The position numbers and the translations under genes were made by a program. A DNA stretch of 64,000 nucleotides from Opisthorchis felineus (lineage: Eukaryota; Platyhelminthes; Trematoda; Opisthorchiida; Opisthorchiidae). The DNA lies in the NCBI GenBank assembly GCA_004794785.1, contig SJOL01001494.1, forward strand, positions 41,902 to 105,901, given 5' to 3'. This document shows positions 1 to 11,143 of the stretch, piece by piece; positions within the stretch are counted from its first letter, which is position 1, and every line of letters starts with the position of its first letter. The notes below the pieces were generated by a model. The model did not search any database, had not been told where the DNA came from, and saw only the letters and a list, made by a program, of their open reading frames with translations.

Positions 1-285
1 CGCCGGAGTTTGCCTTCGCGGCAAGGGTCAGTTATTCAATGTATGCACATGATTCCACTTAATTTGCCTTGGCGAATTAGTCCCATATGAAAAAAGTTTG
101 ATAAATTTTAGAAATAGACACATCGTCCCGATGAAGAAACTTGGGTATAATAAGGATTGTTTCACACCCACACAAGCTCGAAGTGGTTGAAACTTCTTTA
201 CGGAGAACTCCCCTTTAGAAATAACAATTTCGGTCGATCCCGTGGATCTCCTCTCCAACGGGCGCCTACTGCAGTTTGCATGATG

Positions 286-640
286 GAAACTACTCATAAA
301 GTTGCTGAAAACTCTCCGACAGCCCACGACCGGTTTCGCCCTTCTTAAGGGTCATCAGGCGGGCACAGTTCCCTAGTTTCTGTCAACCTTATGTTCTGCT
401 TGAACCCAAATTGCGCGAAGTTTGACAAATGCACCCATTTGCGTCCCAGTTTGTTTTTCACGGGTGACTCACCTGAAACCGAGATGGATCTCTCGTTTAT
501 GCTGTTCTGCAGCTGAATGTGCTGCATCAGACCCCGTCGTATTTTAGCTAGTACAATATTCAAGATATCGCAGTATATTTTCATGTGGGATTCAGACAGG
601 TCTCCGTGAAAACCTATTTGGTATGTGAATGCGAGTAATT
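286..640 (-). mobile_element. Palindromic hammerhead-bearing element, copy 1
   Basis: This copy holds, left to right, a hammerhead arm on the minus strand (322-364), a left inverted-repeat segment (about 450-500), a central segment and a right inverted-repeat segment (about 600-640). It starts like the copy at 33508, with a stretch resembling GAAACTACTCATAAAG followed by GTTGCTGAAAA. The central part (about 515-585) shares a module with the copy at 23306, ending near a gatatcgc motif. The inverted repeats are more diverged than in the copy at 2042. No clear target duplication was found. That it belongs to the family follows from several collinear blocks shared with the other copies; how it moves is inferred. 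Confidence 0.7.
322..364 (-). ncRNA. Hammerhead ribozyme motif, nearly intact
   Basis: On the minus strand, stem I strand GCCCGC (364-359) is followed by the core CTGATGA (358-352), a stem II hairpin of CCC and GGG, the core GAAA (337-334), the palindrome ACCGGT, and a GTC cleavage triplet ending at 328. GTGGGC (327-322) then closes stem I with six pairs, one of them G-U. The first base after CTGATGA and the last base before GAAA are both C, so stem II seems to have shifted by one base compared with the copy at 2276. All invariant core residues are present. Stem III has no loop, so cleavage would need two copies pairing together, as in known short-stem-III type I hammerheads. Confidence 0.65.
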
Positions 641-789
641 GCGTACTGTAGCTCTTTCTGATAATTCAACTGATCGGCTGAAGCCAACCTGAAAGTTATT
701 ATTAGACAACGTAAGACATGCCCGTGCTCAAGGTGGCAAGACTAAAATATTGTAGTAGTTCAACTGTAGTGTAGGATTAGATCATTTTC

Positions 790-963
790 AACTGAGATAC
801 CATCCTGTCAGTGAGGCCAATCTATGCTGAAAAGATGAGACGTGCGGCTGTTTCATCCTTATTGGGAATCATCAGCAGTGCTCATCTCACAAAACCCCGG
901 AGAGTCCCGAACCCTCGACCTCACGGCTAGTGGTTATAAAACTTAACCGGTCGACCACGAGCG
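790..963 (-). mobile_element. tRNA-headed SINE carrying a hammerhead-like motif (Sm-alpha-like)
   Basis: Read on the minus strand, the element opens with a tRNA-like head. An A-box-like TGGTCGACCGG lies near 956-946 and a B-box-like GGGTTCGGGACTC at 914-902. A hammerhead-like core follows about 30 bases further on. The order of pol III head then hammerhead matches the Sm-alpha SINE-like repeats of schistosomes, which are known to carry hammerhead ribozymes. The 3-prime limit is not clear, so the end at 790 is approximate. No second copy occurs in the window. Confidence 0.6.
834..886 (-). ncRNA. Hammerhead-like ribozyme motif, decayed
   Basis: On the minus strand, GATGAG (886-881) is followed by CTGATGA (875-869), a hairpin with TCC and GGA arms and loop CAATAA, then GAAA (854-851) and finally CTCATC (839-834), which pairs with the first GATGAG. 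Both catalytic core blocks are intact. The base pair next to the core in stem II is a U-U mismatch. Five bases separate the outer helix from the core on the 5-prime side, and the cleavage triplet cannot be assigned with certainty (GTC at 843-841 is one option). It is probably a degenerate Sm-alpha-type hammerhead rather than an active one. Confidence 0.55.
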
Positions 964-2041
964 GTTGAACAACAGTTTGATTTATTCTCACTTAGAAAGG
1001 TTTTTTTATTATCAAATGTAGCTGGTTACGAATATTCGACAGGGGTTTCAACGCAAGTTTTCTTCAGGTGTACCATATGGCGAATAAGCATATATCACAT
1101 CAATCTAAGTGCTGCAGTGTCTTGGTAATTGTCGCGATAAGTCGTACAAACAGCACAACTGGTGCAACAGGGTTCCACCTGAGGATGTATGCATATTATA
1201 TATATATATATATATAGCGTACATATATATAACATATATAACTTTCTGCGTGAGGACCCTGAATCCTCATAAGGATCAGTTTGCCAGCCTAACTGTTCAG
1301 GATTAGGATGAAGAAAAGACAGCGGAAGGGCTTTTAGTCAAAGTCAGTAGTGTTTTGGCAGAACTCCAGTTTGGGATGGAAATTCCGCAGCGCACGTTTC
1401 AGCAGACCAGGCGAGACCACAATAAGGCCCTAAGGCATGGTAACTTATCACTTATCTACTGATGGAGTCAGCTCACTAAGCTTGGGTATTAATATTCTTC
1501 TCCCGAGAGCGGATATCCCTCTGAAGTCCAATATCGACAGTACCCGGATTTCAGGAAGGTTACTGTGTTACCCTACCGAACTTGTAACGTTTGTCGAATA
1601 TGAAACGCAGGATGAAATGTGAACAGAACTGAAACCCTGCAACAAACTTCGTGCTCGTCCTTGGACTGAACTCGGCTACGTTAATGTGATTTCTCCTCAG
1701 TGCCTCATCGAAACGCGTGCAAACCACTTAGCAAGGCCGGCGAACAAGTCATGACAACGGGGTTTAAGTGATCCTTAATTTCACAGTTGTGGTTTAAGTG
1801 GCAGACTATTGACGATTGTGTCGTGCCAAGTCATAATTTCTAGCTATTCTCGCGGTTGTGTAGTAAAGGTAGAGAAGCAGCAAAAATGCATGAGAAACAA
1901 CCATATCAGACCTACACATTGCACCTGAGACTAACTGGAACAAACATGTGCACAAGACACAGGCTACATACAACGCATGCTCAAAATTGTCCAACCAGAA
2001 AACATGTATCTATACACCTTTATTTTAAAGAGTCTTCGATT
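964..2041. other. No gene seen; contains a TA microsatellite
   Basis: There is no recognisable gene here. A (TA)n run with flanking TA-rich imperfect repeats lies at about 1195-1240. Otherwise the stretch looks like ordinary unique or unclassified DNA. Confidence 0.6.
1195..1240. repeat. TA dinucleotide microsatellite
   Basis: About ten uninterrupted TA units are followed by shorter TATA blocks broken by GCGTAC and AACA. Confidence 0.9.
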
Positions 2042-2336
2042 TTAGCGAAATACACTCATTTGCAAACAAATTTGGTTTTGCGAGAGACTCACCTGGAACC
2101 CAGCTGAATCTCTCGTTTGTGATGTTTCCAGGCAACTGAATGTGCTGCACCAGGCCGCTGGGTTCCAGGTGAGTCTCTCGCAAAACCTAATTTGTTTGCG
2201 AATGAGTGTATTTCGCTAATTTCGTGCAATTTGGTCTCAAGTAGAACATAAGGTTGACGGAAACTCGGGGACTGCGCCTACCTGATGAGCCCCAAGAAGG
2301 GTGAAACCGGTCGTGGGCTGTCGAAGAATTTTCAGC
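2042..2336 (+). mobile_element. Palindromic hammerhead-bearing element, copy 2 (best preserved)
   Basis: Two 60 bp inverted arms, 2044-2103 and 2158-2217, match at about 58 of 60 positions and enclose a 54-base loop. To their right lies a conserved arm with a complete hammerhead motif (2276-2318, plus strand). The direct repeat AGTCTTCGATT sits immediately outside at 2031-2041 and 2337-2347, which looks like an 11 bp target-site duplication. Other copies lie at 286, 23306, 33508, 42356 and 43668. The hammerhead plus the variable-length flanking repeats recall Penelope-like elements and retrozymes, but no protein-coding partner is visible, so the class is inferred. Confidence 0.8.
2276..2318 (+). 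ncRNA. Hammerhead ribozyme, type I, intact core
   Basis: The order is: stem I strand GCCTAC (2276-2281); core CTGATGA (2282-2288); stem II GCCC (2289-2292) pairing with GGGT (2299-2302) across loop CAAGAA; core GAAA (2303-2306); CCGG (2307-2310); TC, with predicted cleavage after C2312; and GTGGGC (2313-2318) closing stem I with six pairs. A further GAC/GTC helix lies beyond a small internal loop, as natural hammerheads often have. Stem III is the palindrome ACCGGT with no loop, so activity would need two ribozymes pairing, as proposed for short-stem-III hammerheads of retroelements. Only the closing G-U pair of stem II departs from the ideal. Confidence 0.85.
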
Positions 2337-2347
2337 AGTCTTCGATT

Positions 2348-4306
2348 CTATTCTAACATGTCTCAATAAAATTCCTAATAAAAATCGACAAGGGGATGGG
2401 GCGTCTTGAAAGGTCTTGATCGGAATCTACTTGTCGTGAAGAGTTTGTAACGGTTTGAGTTTCAGGTCAGATTTTAAACGCTCTCTCGACCATCCGAGAT
2501 TCACAACGAGCCACTTTTTAATTTCTATTGACACATAAAAAATACCAAGAAGCCCCAACGTGGCAAAAGGAGATGGCCTGCCATTTCACTGTCTCAACAG
2601 AAAAGGACGAATACCTCATCCTAACCGTCGCCCCACTTTGCTCAACTTTGTAGGACACGGTCAAAACACCTAGAACTGCGTGACTGGTATCGGAAATGTT
2701 TGGTAAACAATCGGTGGGCACCATCCACTGTGGACAAATCAGTAGCTTTGTAAAACTATTCGCTCTCGACGATGAAAGAGTATAGGTTTTCTGTGATGCA
2801 GGAAAGGTGGAATCAGGTCACCCCCTCCATGTGCTTTAGAATATTTCCTCTTCAAAGTATACTCGATCGATGAATCACAGCGAAAACTATTTCGCCTACC
2901 GGAGACTCATACTCAGATACCATTTAATGGGAAATGTATGGATTTTTTGCTAGCTTATAGTTAATCAACATTGACTCTGAAACCAACAGTCTAACAATTC
3001 ACTGTCAAAAATAACTGTGGCGGTGCATGGGATTTTTATGATTGCTCTCTGTCCTGGTCTTCCTGCCTCGTACATCCACTGTAAGTTATTACAGGCATGA
3101 TCCGTGTACTTTAAGTGCTTTCGAACCAAGCTCAAGTCAACGGTATATTTAATCATTTGTATGTCGTGATTGCTCTGCTATGCAGACAGTTATATGCAGA
3201 CAGCTACTCTGACCGCTAAACTTCAGGCAGGTGACATAAGGCACATTTGTGGTTATGTCATGGAGCTGGTTCTCAGATTTTCTCCTACTTGCCTCCTCAG
3301 ATCCCCTAACATGGCGCAATCGCTACTTAGTGCATGTGCAATGCGAAAACATGGAAAGTGGACCAGTTAAACCAGTTTACAAAATACTGTAGCACTGTAT
3401 ATGCATACCTGTCAACAAAGACCTCAACATAATTAGACTACTCCTAATGTGAGATCCCTTCAAGGATGGGGCACCCTCAGTATAAGAAATCTAAAATCTT
3501 TCCCCTGAGGTGATGTGTATATGGTAATAACTGTATAATCTTATATACATATTGCTTTATATATTATCTCATGTAATAAACCGTGGCTTAGTGGGTGAGT
3601 ATCACGCCGAAGAAAAATCCGGGACTCCTTTGTTGGTAAACTCGTGTTTCGTTGCGCATAACTGAAAAAATCATGGTGAACACACTGGAAAATTGCTCTC
3701 TAATGGTGCTGAATACGGAATTCGGGTTTCTTTCTGAAACCAAAGTCATGCTACAACCTTTGGAACGAAAGTCATAACCCACGGTTGTTTTCAATCATAA
3801 TATTTTGTCAACCCACCACAGATATGGTTAGCTGTGGATGAATAGCTTTCATTTAAAAAAGGTATATTGAAATCTCAATGAACTAATTAAGGCCTATTTC
3901 GGGCAAGCAACTTTCGCGCTCAAATCTGTCCAACAAAACTGTACTAACTACATGGGTGGCAGCACGGCTTAATGCCACTAGTGTCGATGGCAAAGCCTGA
4001 AAACACGAAAATGTCTCAGATCACCTGGGTATATTTACAAACTCAATGCGATAACGGCTATCTACATGGTGTACCCGTGATGAATCCAATGATAAGTTGA
4101 TAAATGTAAAGGGACTGTCGATGGGTAAAATATGACTACCAGTGCGAGTAAACATATCTCTACCATCCCTCATGAACCCAACTTCTCCAGCTTCATTCTT
4201 TCGCCTCCTTACATCTGCTGATCACTCCTCGAGCAACAGTGGCGCAGAGCAAAAATGAGTGGTAACTGATGAACAAGTGTTTCACGCGTCATACAGCTTT
4301 ACTCAC
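2348..4306. other. No further exon recognised; probably intron or 3-prime side of the bHLH gene
   Basis: A splice donor at 4306 on the minus strand means the bHLH transcript continues into this stretch. I could not find the conserved C-terminal block of the TCF21 family on the minus strand here. A 20-base string at 2698-2717 recurs exactly at 24079-24098. Confidence 0.4.
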
Positions 4307-4972
4307 CTTGTTACTACAATGGTAGGTTTGCCAGTTCTTTGAGTGAACTGTAGACAAACAGTAGTCTTGTGGAGGTGTTGATCCAAACTTAGATTCCGGA
4401 AGGATATCCTTGTTTCTGTTTGCCTTGTTCTCGTTGCTGAAGATGTCTTCAGAGTATATGCAGTCCGAAGGAATACCCAGGAATGGCCGTATTTCCTGAC
4501 ACAAAGATGAGCCTAGTTCACAACTCGCTCTTCCCGGATAAAACTCCAATTCGTTCGACGATCGATCATGTGCTGTTCGAAAGTGTTGTAGTCGGCTTGT
4601 TTCCAGACAGCTTTTCAAGGATTGTTCTGTTTGTGTTGTCAGACTGAACAAGCCCAACGATTTTTCAGGTGAATTGGAGCAAGTCATCCCATCCTCTTGG
4701 GGACTGTCATCTGAATCAGATGCGGTGTCCAGAATTCGACGAAGATAGGCTATATAACCAGCTGCAAGTTTGAGCGTATCCAGTTTTGACAACTTTGTAT
4801 CTTTTGGTACCCAAGGCAGGGCACCTTTTAGCTCCACAAATGCACCAGACAGTACCCGCATTCTAGAGCGTTCGCGAGCATTCGCCGCACTTCTTTGGGC
4901 AACTGTACTGTTCAAGCCCGGTTTCCTTCCACGTCTTTTGCCTCCCGAAGTTACCAACAGTGAGTCGCTCAT
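4307..4972 (-). CDS. TCF21/musculin-like bHLH transcription factor, 5-prime coding exon
   Basis: The exon encodes 222 residues of a nuclear class A bHLH factor of the TCF21 (capsulin)/musculin group. These bind E-boxes as dimers with E-proteins and act in mesoderm and muscle development. A basic cluster GKRRGRKP (residues 10-17) is a likely nuclear signal. The bHLH domain spans about residues 27-81: basic region [15 protein letters not shown], loop [10 protein letters not shown], and helix 2 [20 protein letters not shown]. The loop with WVP is typical of this group. The remaining 140 residues are Ser-rich with no known domain. The first true ATG, at 4972, has A at -3; the frame is open upstream but has no earlier ATG that I could see. 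The exon ends at AAG followed by GTGAGT (intron from 4306, phase 0). Later exons were not found. Confidence 0.9.
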
Positions 4973-5125
4973 TGTGGAAGTCACCTCCCAGTGTTTCAAA
5001 CACTGTTGCAAGGACCACGATAAATGGGATAACGGTACTGCAAACCAACCATCTGCTTCTCCCTCATGTACAACTGACCCGCGAATTTTTTCCGTGTATA
5101 CACAATCGGGGTGAACAAACACGAG

Positions 5126-5315
5126 CCAATCATATTAGGCGGTGGACAATAGCGCGTTTAATTTCAACCAATAGACGCTTAGGTACTGGCTGGGTTTCTG
5201 GGATGGTTGATGCGAACGCACACCCCCTAGCCAAACGCCGCCTTTCTTCACCCCTTTCAAGCTTACCACATACACGCGACATTCGCCGAGGCCGTGTCCA
5301 AGACGCATAGCCAAT
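5126..5315 (-). promoter_or_regulatory. CCAAT-box cluster upstream of the bHLH exon
   Basis: Three CCAAT pentamers on the plus strand (5126-5130, 5168-5172, 5311-5315), two of them CCAATCA, lie 150-340 bp upstream of the bHLH start codon in a locally GC-richer stretch. CCAAT boxes work in either orientation, so this fits a proximal promoter for the minus-strand gene. No clear TATA box was found, and the start site is not known. Confidence 0.35.
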
Positions 5316-8300
5316 CAGCGATGAGTGCTACGAGCATGTGCGTTGCAAAGTTGAAGATCAATGTTCACACACTGAAAGGAGACAACAGTATCCGAACCGG
5401 GTTACTTTTCGTGATATCGATTGATTCATGGTCGAATACCGGCCGTGAATTTAATGGACATATAGTCCTTAACCAATGGCTTCGGTTTTAGGGAATTCCG
5501 CTTTTGGGTTTACCCTTTTGAAAAGGATTTTCCCATCCCCTGCTGGATCAGATTTGGTTTCCAGGTGGGTATCTTAGACCTAGTACTAGTGCATCTAAAC
5601 AATTCAGAACCAAAATTAACATTCTCACACACCACTCGTGGACTACCGTTTCAAAGCTAAGTCGAAATTTACACAGTTCATTCCCGCCGGGCACATTAAT
5701 CAAAAGAAGCTGACTCAAACTGAGTCGGAACACAGTTATTGGTGCGGTACATCATCAGCTAGACTGATTCTATTGTACCATTATACTTCGGAACGCGAAG
5801 GGACTATTGACAGAATTTTGTGAACATACAGTGTTGGAACTAGTCCCTTAAAGCTACGTCAGCCTGGTACACACACAGAGGTCAGAATTTCCTGCCTCCA
5901 TATGTGCACCCTCAGATCCTCGAGGTACTTACTGAATCCTCAACCAAGATGGCGAAAGGTTTTATATAAAACCTTGAATTCTGGTGGAGTTTCTCAGAGT
6001 TTCTCACTGAATGGTACAAGCGGAAAATCTCGAAAGAGCTGTACGACCATTAGCTAGCTGTTTTGAACCGCCACACTATGTAATAATCTGTTTGAGAATG
6101 CATCTAGAGGGGTCAATAATTCAGTGAGCAATCAAAACTACGGACATGGTATACTGTTGAAATTAAGGGGGGAACACGAAGACTTTTGTCCCAAGGGTTG
6201 TTCAGATCGTGACCTAAAAGCTGAATCGCTGCACACCTCCAAACAAAATATCTTTGCGTCAGGACATCTTTAGTTTTATCGAAACGCACCAGGATTTCCT
6301 CCGGATCTCATCAGAATATTTTGTTTTAGTCCCTGATATAAATCGTAAGTGACTAGCAATCAGAATGCGTAAACAGCGTCTACCGACCTCCTGCGGTTTA
6401 GTTCATGGTTTAATAAAACTAACGCCGGTTCTCTATAGTGGGAATAATTCAGATATGAGCCGTTATCCACAAGGAGTCAAAGAATGGATCAGTCAAGGCT
6501 TAGTTGGATACAGCAGCAAGAAGGGATGAATTTCCGGATACAGTCATTTTCCTCATCTTTTCTAGAGGAACACGTAAAACAAGCTTTTACAAGCTTTGCA
6601 CACTGAAAACACGTTAAAACCATAGGAGCGGATGCAAATGAAAATTCGGGAATGGGCGCGTGTTAGTCCCGTGGTATAATCAGTCTGTTTCGGTTGCCCG
6701 GCTTCGGTAACCAGCACGTACGTATCAAAAGCCATTTGTAAAATGTGTCCGATCAGCCTGTTTCTGACTGCGATGGTATCGGTAAGGCAGATCACCATCA
6801 CTCACATCTCGTGGTGCAGCATGTTCGCTTGCCACAACACAACAGGTGCAAACTCAGAATCCAAACTTCGCTAGTGGAGCCCATCCTGAGCAGTGGTCAT
6901 AATTTTTAACTCAAGCGGTCATTCCACAAGATTCAAAACCCCAGTCGCGCAAGTTCTACGACAGAATACTACCACACGAAGATGTTCAAAGAAAAATTTA
7001 GGCCTCCCCTATTTATCATCATCTCGTAACCACGGATAATTCGGTAGCTTACGGATGTAGTAAGTGAACGAAATCACGGAATCCTGGGACATATCTTCTA
7101 GCTGTTCCGTTCGAACGGTTCTTACTTGGCTGGAGCAATATCAATCCGATTACAGTGCGAGTACTAAATCTGTTTGTTTAACGCATGGCAGCATCCTGTA
7201 TAATGCCATCGCTGTTTGCAGACTGTTGGTAGGCGTCACGGGAAGAAGGAAGTGTGAGGCAACTGCTCTCACCAGCGGTTCCAAAAAGCAACACTCTCGC
7301 CATATGTCAAACGGACGTGGAGAAATATGATACTCCAGACTCAAGCGCAGCCCCACATAAGTGCTTGATTTAACGGCTTCTGGATTCTTTTTCTGTACAA
7401 ACACATTCTATGTTCCCTAAATTGGCGTTTACGCGTTGGATGTTTGTTGTTTGTTTTGAGTGTGCTGTATTGCTAGAACACAGTTTGATCGGGGCATCGG
7501 TGGTTTACTAAAAATTATTTATGAGATTCTCCGGAGACCAGTATGAGAACAAATGTCACAGGTAGGTTGGTCAAGTGATTACGGAACCACGCTGTCCTGG
7601 CAAAGGGGTCAAGAACAGTTGAAAGTTGATCCTGCAGTGACATTCCGGAACACGTGGTCTACTAATTCGTACAATTGGTTGGGCATGTACGCAGATGACT
7701 ATTGAAGTTTATGAATAGGAAGGGAAACTTACTAGCTTACGTTAATAAAGTAACAATCGCTTCGTTTACGCATTGAGCCTTTGATCCGTGTTAATAGGAT
7801 TTTCTAAGAGATTTGGCGGTATCATAACACATCAAGAGGATCAGTGAAGCTATAGTAACCTGACCAGGAGAACAGTTTGTCTCCTTATGCTTTATGCTAA
7901 AAAGTCTCTCAGGTGTCCGATATGTATGGTTGGTTAAGGCAAGCAAAAGGCTTCGTTCCCCGTAATCCTAACAGACCGAATAGGAAGAAAAGTAACTTAA
8001 ATCCGAAGAAAACGGGAGTAGAAAACAACACACTGTACTACCACCGACATTGTATTGTCGTCTTACATATGCACCAGTTTTACATACGCTTCTACTTATT
8101 TCCGAAAAGGGTTCAGATTTTGCAGCTATAATGCGTTACCATTCCACCGTCAGTATTTTGGATATCGCTTCATATATGGGGCGCGCAAAACCTCTGTGAT
8201 AAGCTCTTTAAGATTAGAAAACGCTGCTTTGGCATTGGGACTTCACGGTGAGTCTTAGCCTATGCATAAACTTATAGCAAACAGAACCGGCGATTAGCTC

Positions 8301-10861
8301 ATTCTCGCCATAATGCACGAGTATTTTTTTCGGACGCAGAGGTAAACAGCACCAAACTACCTCAATATTCACATGGCAATCAATGCAGTGCCATCTGCAT
8401 TTTCGATGGATTTTACTGCGGAGTGGGCTACATACCACGAGCACTTCGCCCAGTACACGTACGTCGTCAAGCAGATATGAACTGAGATATATGGCAAGCG
8501 TCCTTACAGTGCGTCGTAATTTAATAGTGGCAGTCTATCCATGTCATGTAACCGTGTAAAAGGATACTGTGAGTTAACAGGTGGTGGGGATAACGGATTT
8601 GCATTGGATATATACATCTGTCCTGTCATTTCCCCACTTCAAATCCACGGCACTTACCATGCTCATTATTATTCGTTAATCAGTAAGCTATCTGTGTTGG
8701 TTTTTTATATCATTTACGTGCTTCTATACATTCTGATTAAAGGTCGAAGACAGATAAAAGTGCAGATTTAAAGTTCATTGGGTGTTTTGGTCCCGTTTTC
8801 ATCAGCCCAAATTGGTTGAAGAAGGGTGCAGATCTGGCCACCAAAAGAAACCCTCTTAGATGCACCCCTCCCCATATTTTCCTTGTTCGGTACTTATAAC
8901 CCGTCACGAGGGTGACCTTGATCAGTAGTTTTAGACCTAAAAATGGTTATTGATATCAGTTCCCTCTGGTGCGCTTTTAAACGGAACAATTTCACCAGTT
9001 AGCCAAAGTCATATTACGAGACTCGTTGGAGTTGGCAGTGATGTCGGTATCAGCTACGTACCACGGTTCTTGAGTTCATCTCAAACAGAACACAGTAATT
9101 CCGTCCTGTGAGGAATACCATTTGAAGAAACGCCTAAGCGGTTTCCAACTTATGGGTGTCGTTTAAACGAATGTTGAGTCAAAAATGAAGCCAGGATCCA
9201 ACGGAGGTAAGAAAATTTGGTTTTCCGGCCACATTTCGGTTGTACATAGGTCTCACAAGTAGACAGGTCATTGACTCAATACCGCATCAATATCCCACAA
9301 AAATCAATAGGCTATGCAAAACCGCCTAAGTCACCATAAAAGCTGGACCGTTAAACATTTAAACCTTAGCTCTAGTTTTGGGAATAAGCATTTTCCTACA
9401 CGACCCGCCTTCCTCTGAGCCAGTGGGTTTTAACCCAAAGATGTTCATCCTTAGGCGCAATGCAAATGAAGTGGGAATTGTCAGAAAATGTTTCTTTTTT
9501 CGAGGTATTAAATGGGTGGAGCCTCTTATAGTAGGTGGTATTGTAGAACCCCAAAAGTACTTTGACACAGCAGTGTAATAATCTCGGCCTTCCATGAAGT
9601 TCATCCTGCGACATTGCACTGACAGACTCGAAATCTTTCTAGTAGACCACTCGTCTTTGTATGCAAAACCATATTTAGCTGACACTATTCAATCCCACAC
9701 CTTTTCTGTTGGTTTTTATTCAACCCAGATCAGAAGTTACATGCAGAGTCCACCGTGATTTCCAATATAACCCTGGCGCGCGGGTAATGTTTGACATGTC
9801 AGTCAAGAAGGGAACGATTGAAGCGTACAACAATGTCAGCAAGTGCTGAAATTGAAAATTTCCGGACAGCATACTAAATTATGCATGCCACACAAGCGCA
9901 ATCAGTTGACCAACAAACATCCGGGGGGTGGCTCCCAGAACTGTTCATATTAGGCAAATTCAACTGAACAGAACTGATGCAATCGTGAAAGCCAGGACGG
10001 CGGGGGGTTATCAGAGAAAAACAGATTCCGAAACATCAGCGGGTGAACCGTACAGACTTCTTCCCATGAACAATAATATTGAACGTCTCAGTGTCATTCG
10101 GTAGGCACAAGAATCCAGGTACGCCCGAACCTCCAACCAGAGCATGTTGGATTTGACTGTCCTTTGGTCCGTGTTTGTGCGATCTGGTTAACAGATGGAG
10201 CCTGACCTCTATGATAAGCTGTAATTTGTACACGTGATAGTATCGGAAACATTCTCTCTGCTTCTTAGAAAAGTCTAACATTCTACACCATCATGGAAGA
10301 TATCCTCTAAACTTATAAACTTATAAACTTGGCTAGAATTTAAATTGAATTAGTAAGTTGGTCAGCCAACGGTTTGGAATTCGTATGATTAATATATGTG
10401 CATACCTGGGATGCAAGTTCTGTTTTTTCCAATGTTCACAAATTCAAATGTATCGGCAACTGGTTCCTTAGTATGGGCCTAAAAATATATTAACAGTAAA
10501 GTGAAATTAATTTATCTTTTCATTTTCCAATTAGGTCACTTTATCGGCGAGTAGTTAGAAAGCCCTGCTAGCAATATCTTAATCGTTTTGCAAGATGGCA
10601 GGCTGAGTTATCAAGTAAAAGTGTATGAATCCAAGAGATGGTGTTATATCGTATTTCATGTCCTAACTGATGGTTTTTGAAGTTCTTATTGCAAAAAGAA
10701 CCCTGACTCATAGGTCATTGCCTATGTCATCGAAATTTTCGCAAATGAAAAACGTACAGTTGGTTCGATTTAGCTCAGGGGAAAATTGTACACACTTCCC
10801 AGTAATCAAGAAATGGAAAAGGCTCCCGAAGCAATGAGATTCATGCAAAGGGCAATTTCAG

Positions 10862-10877
10862 CCCCCCCCCCCCCCCC
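10862..10877. repeat. Poly-C homopolymer, 16 bases
   Basis: A single unbroken run of 16 C residues. Its length may be inexact in the assembly. Confidence 0.9.
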
Positions 10878-11143
10878 AGAGAAAGTGTTACTGGTGGAAC
10901 AAGCCGTAGATAGGATACAGGCCCAAGAGTAATACCGAATAAATACCGGACAAAAGCGATCCCGGGTGGCAGTCTTAAAGATCGATTGTCATCAGGCACC
11001 AAACAAAATATAGGGAGCTATTAAATTACCGAAGGGTGTTGTTTGACTGTCCATGCTGGTCGAAAGGTGAGAATCACCACAGTTGGTGATTGTCTCCTTT
11101 GGAACAAACGTGTGCTAAATTAACTGCAACCAATCTCTTTTCC

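Noticed and set aside
345..584. Short minus-strand frame resembling one at 33329-33607
   Set aside because: The shared peptide (LTETR followed by a C/LP-rich stretch) comes from the hammerhead arm of the palindromic element, not from a gene.
4973..5122. N-terminal extension of the bHLH protein by 50 codons
   Set aside because: The extension would have to start at GTG; the first ATG in frame is at 4972 and has a good context.
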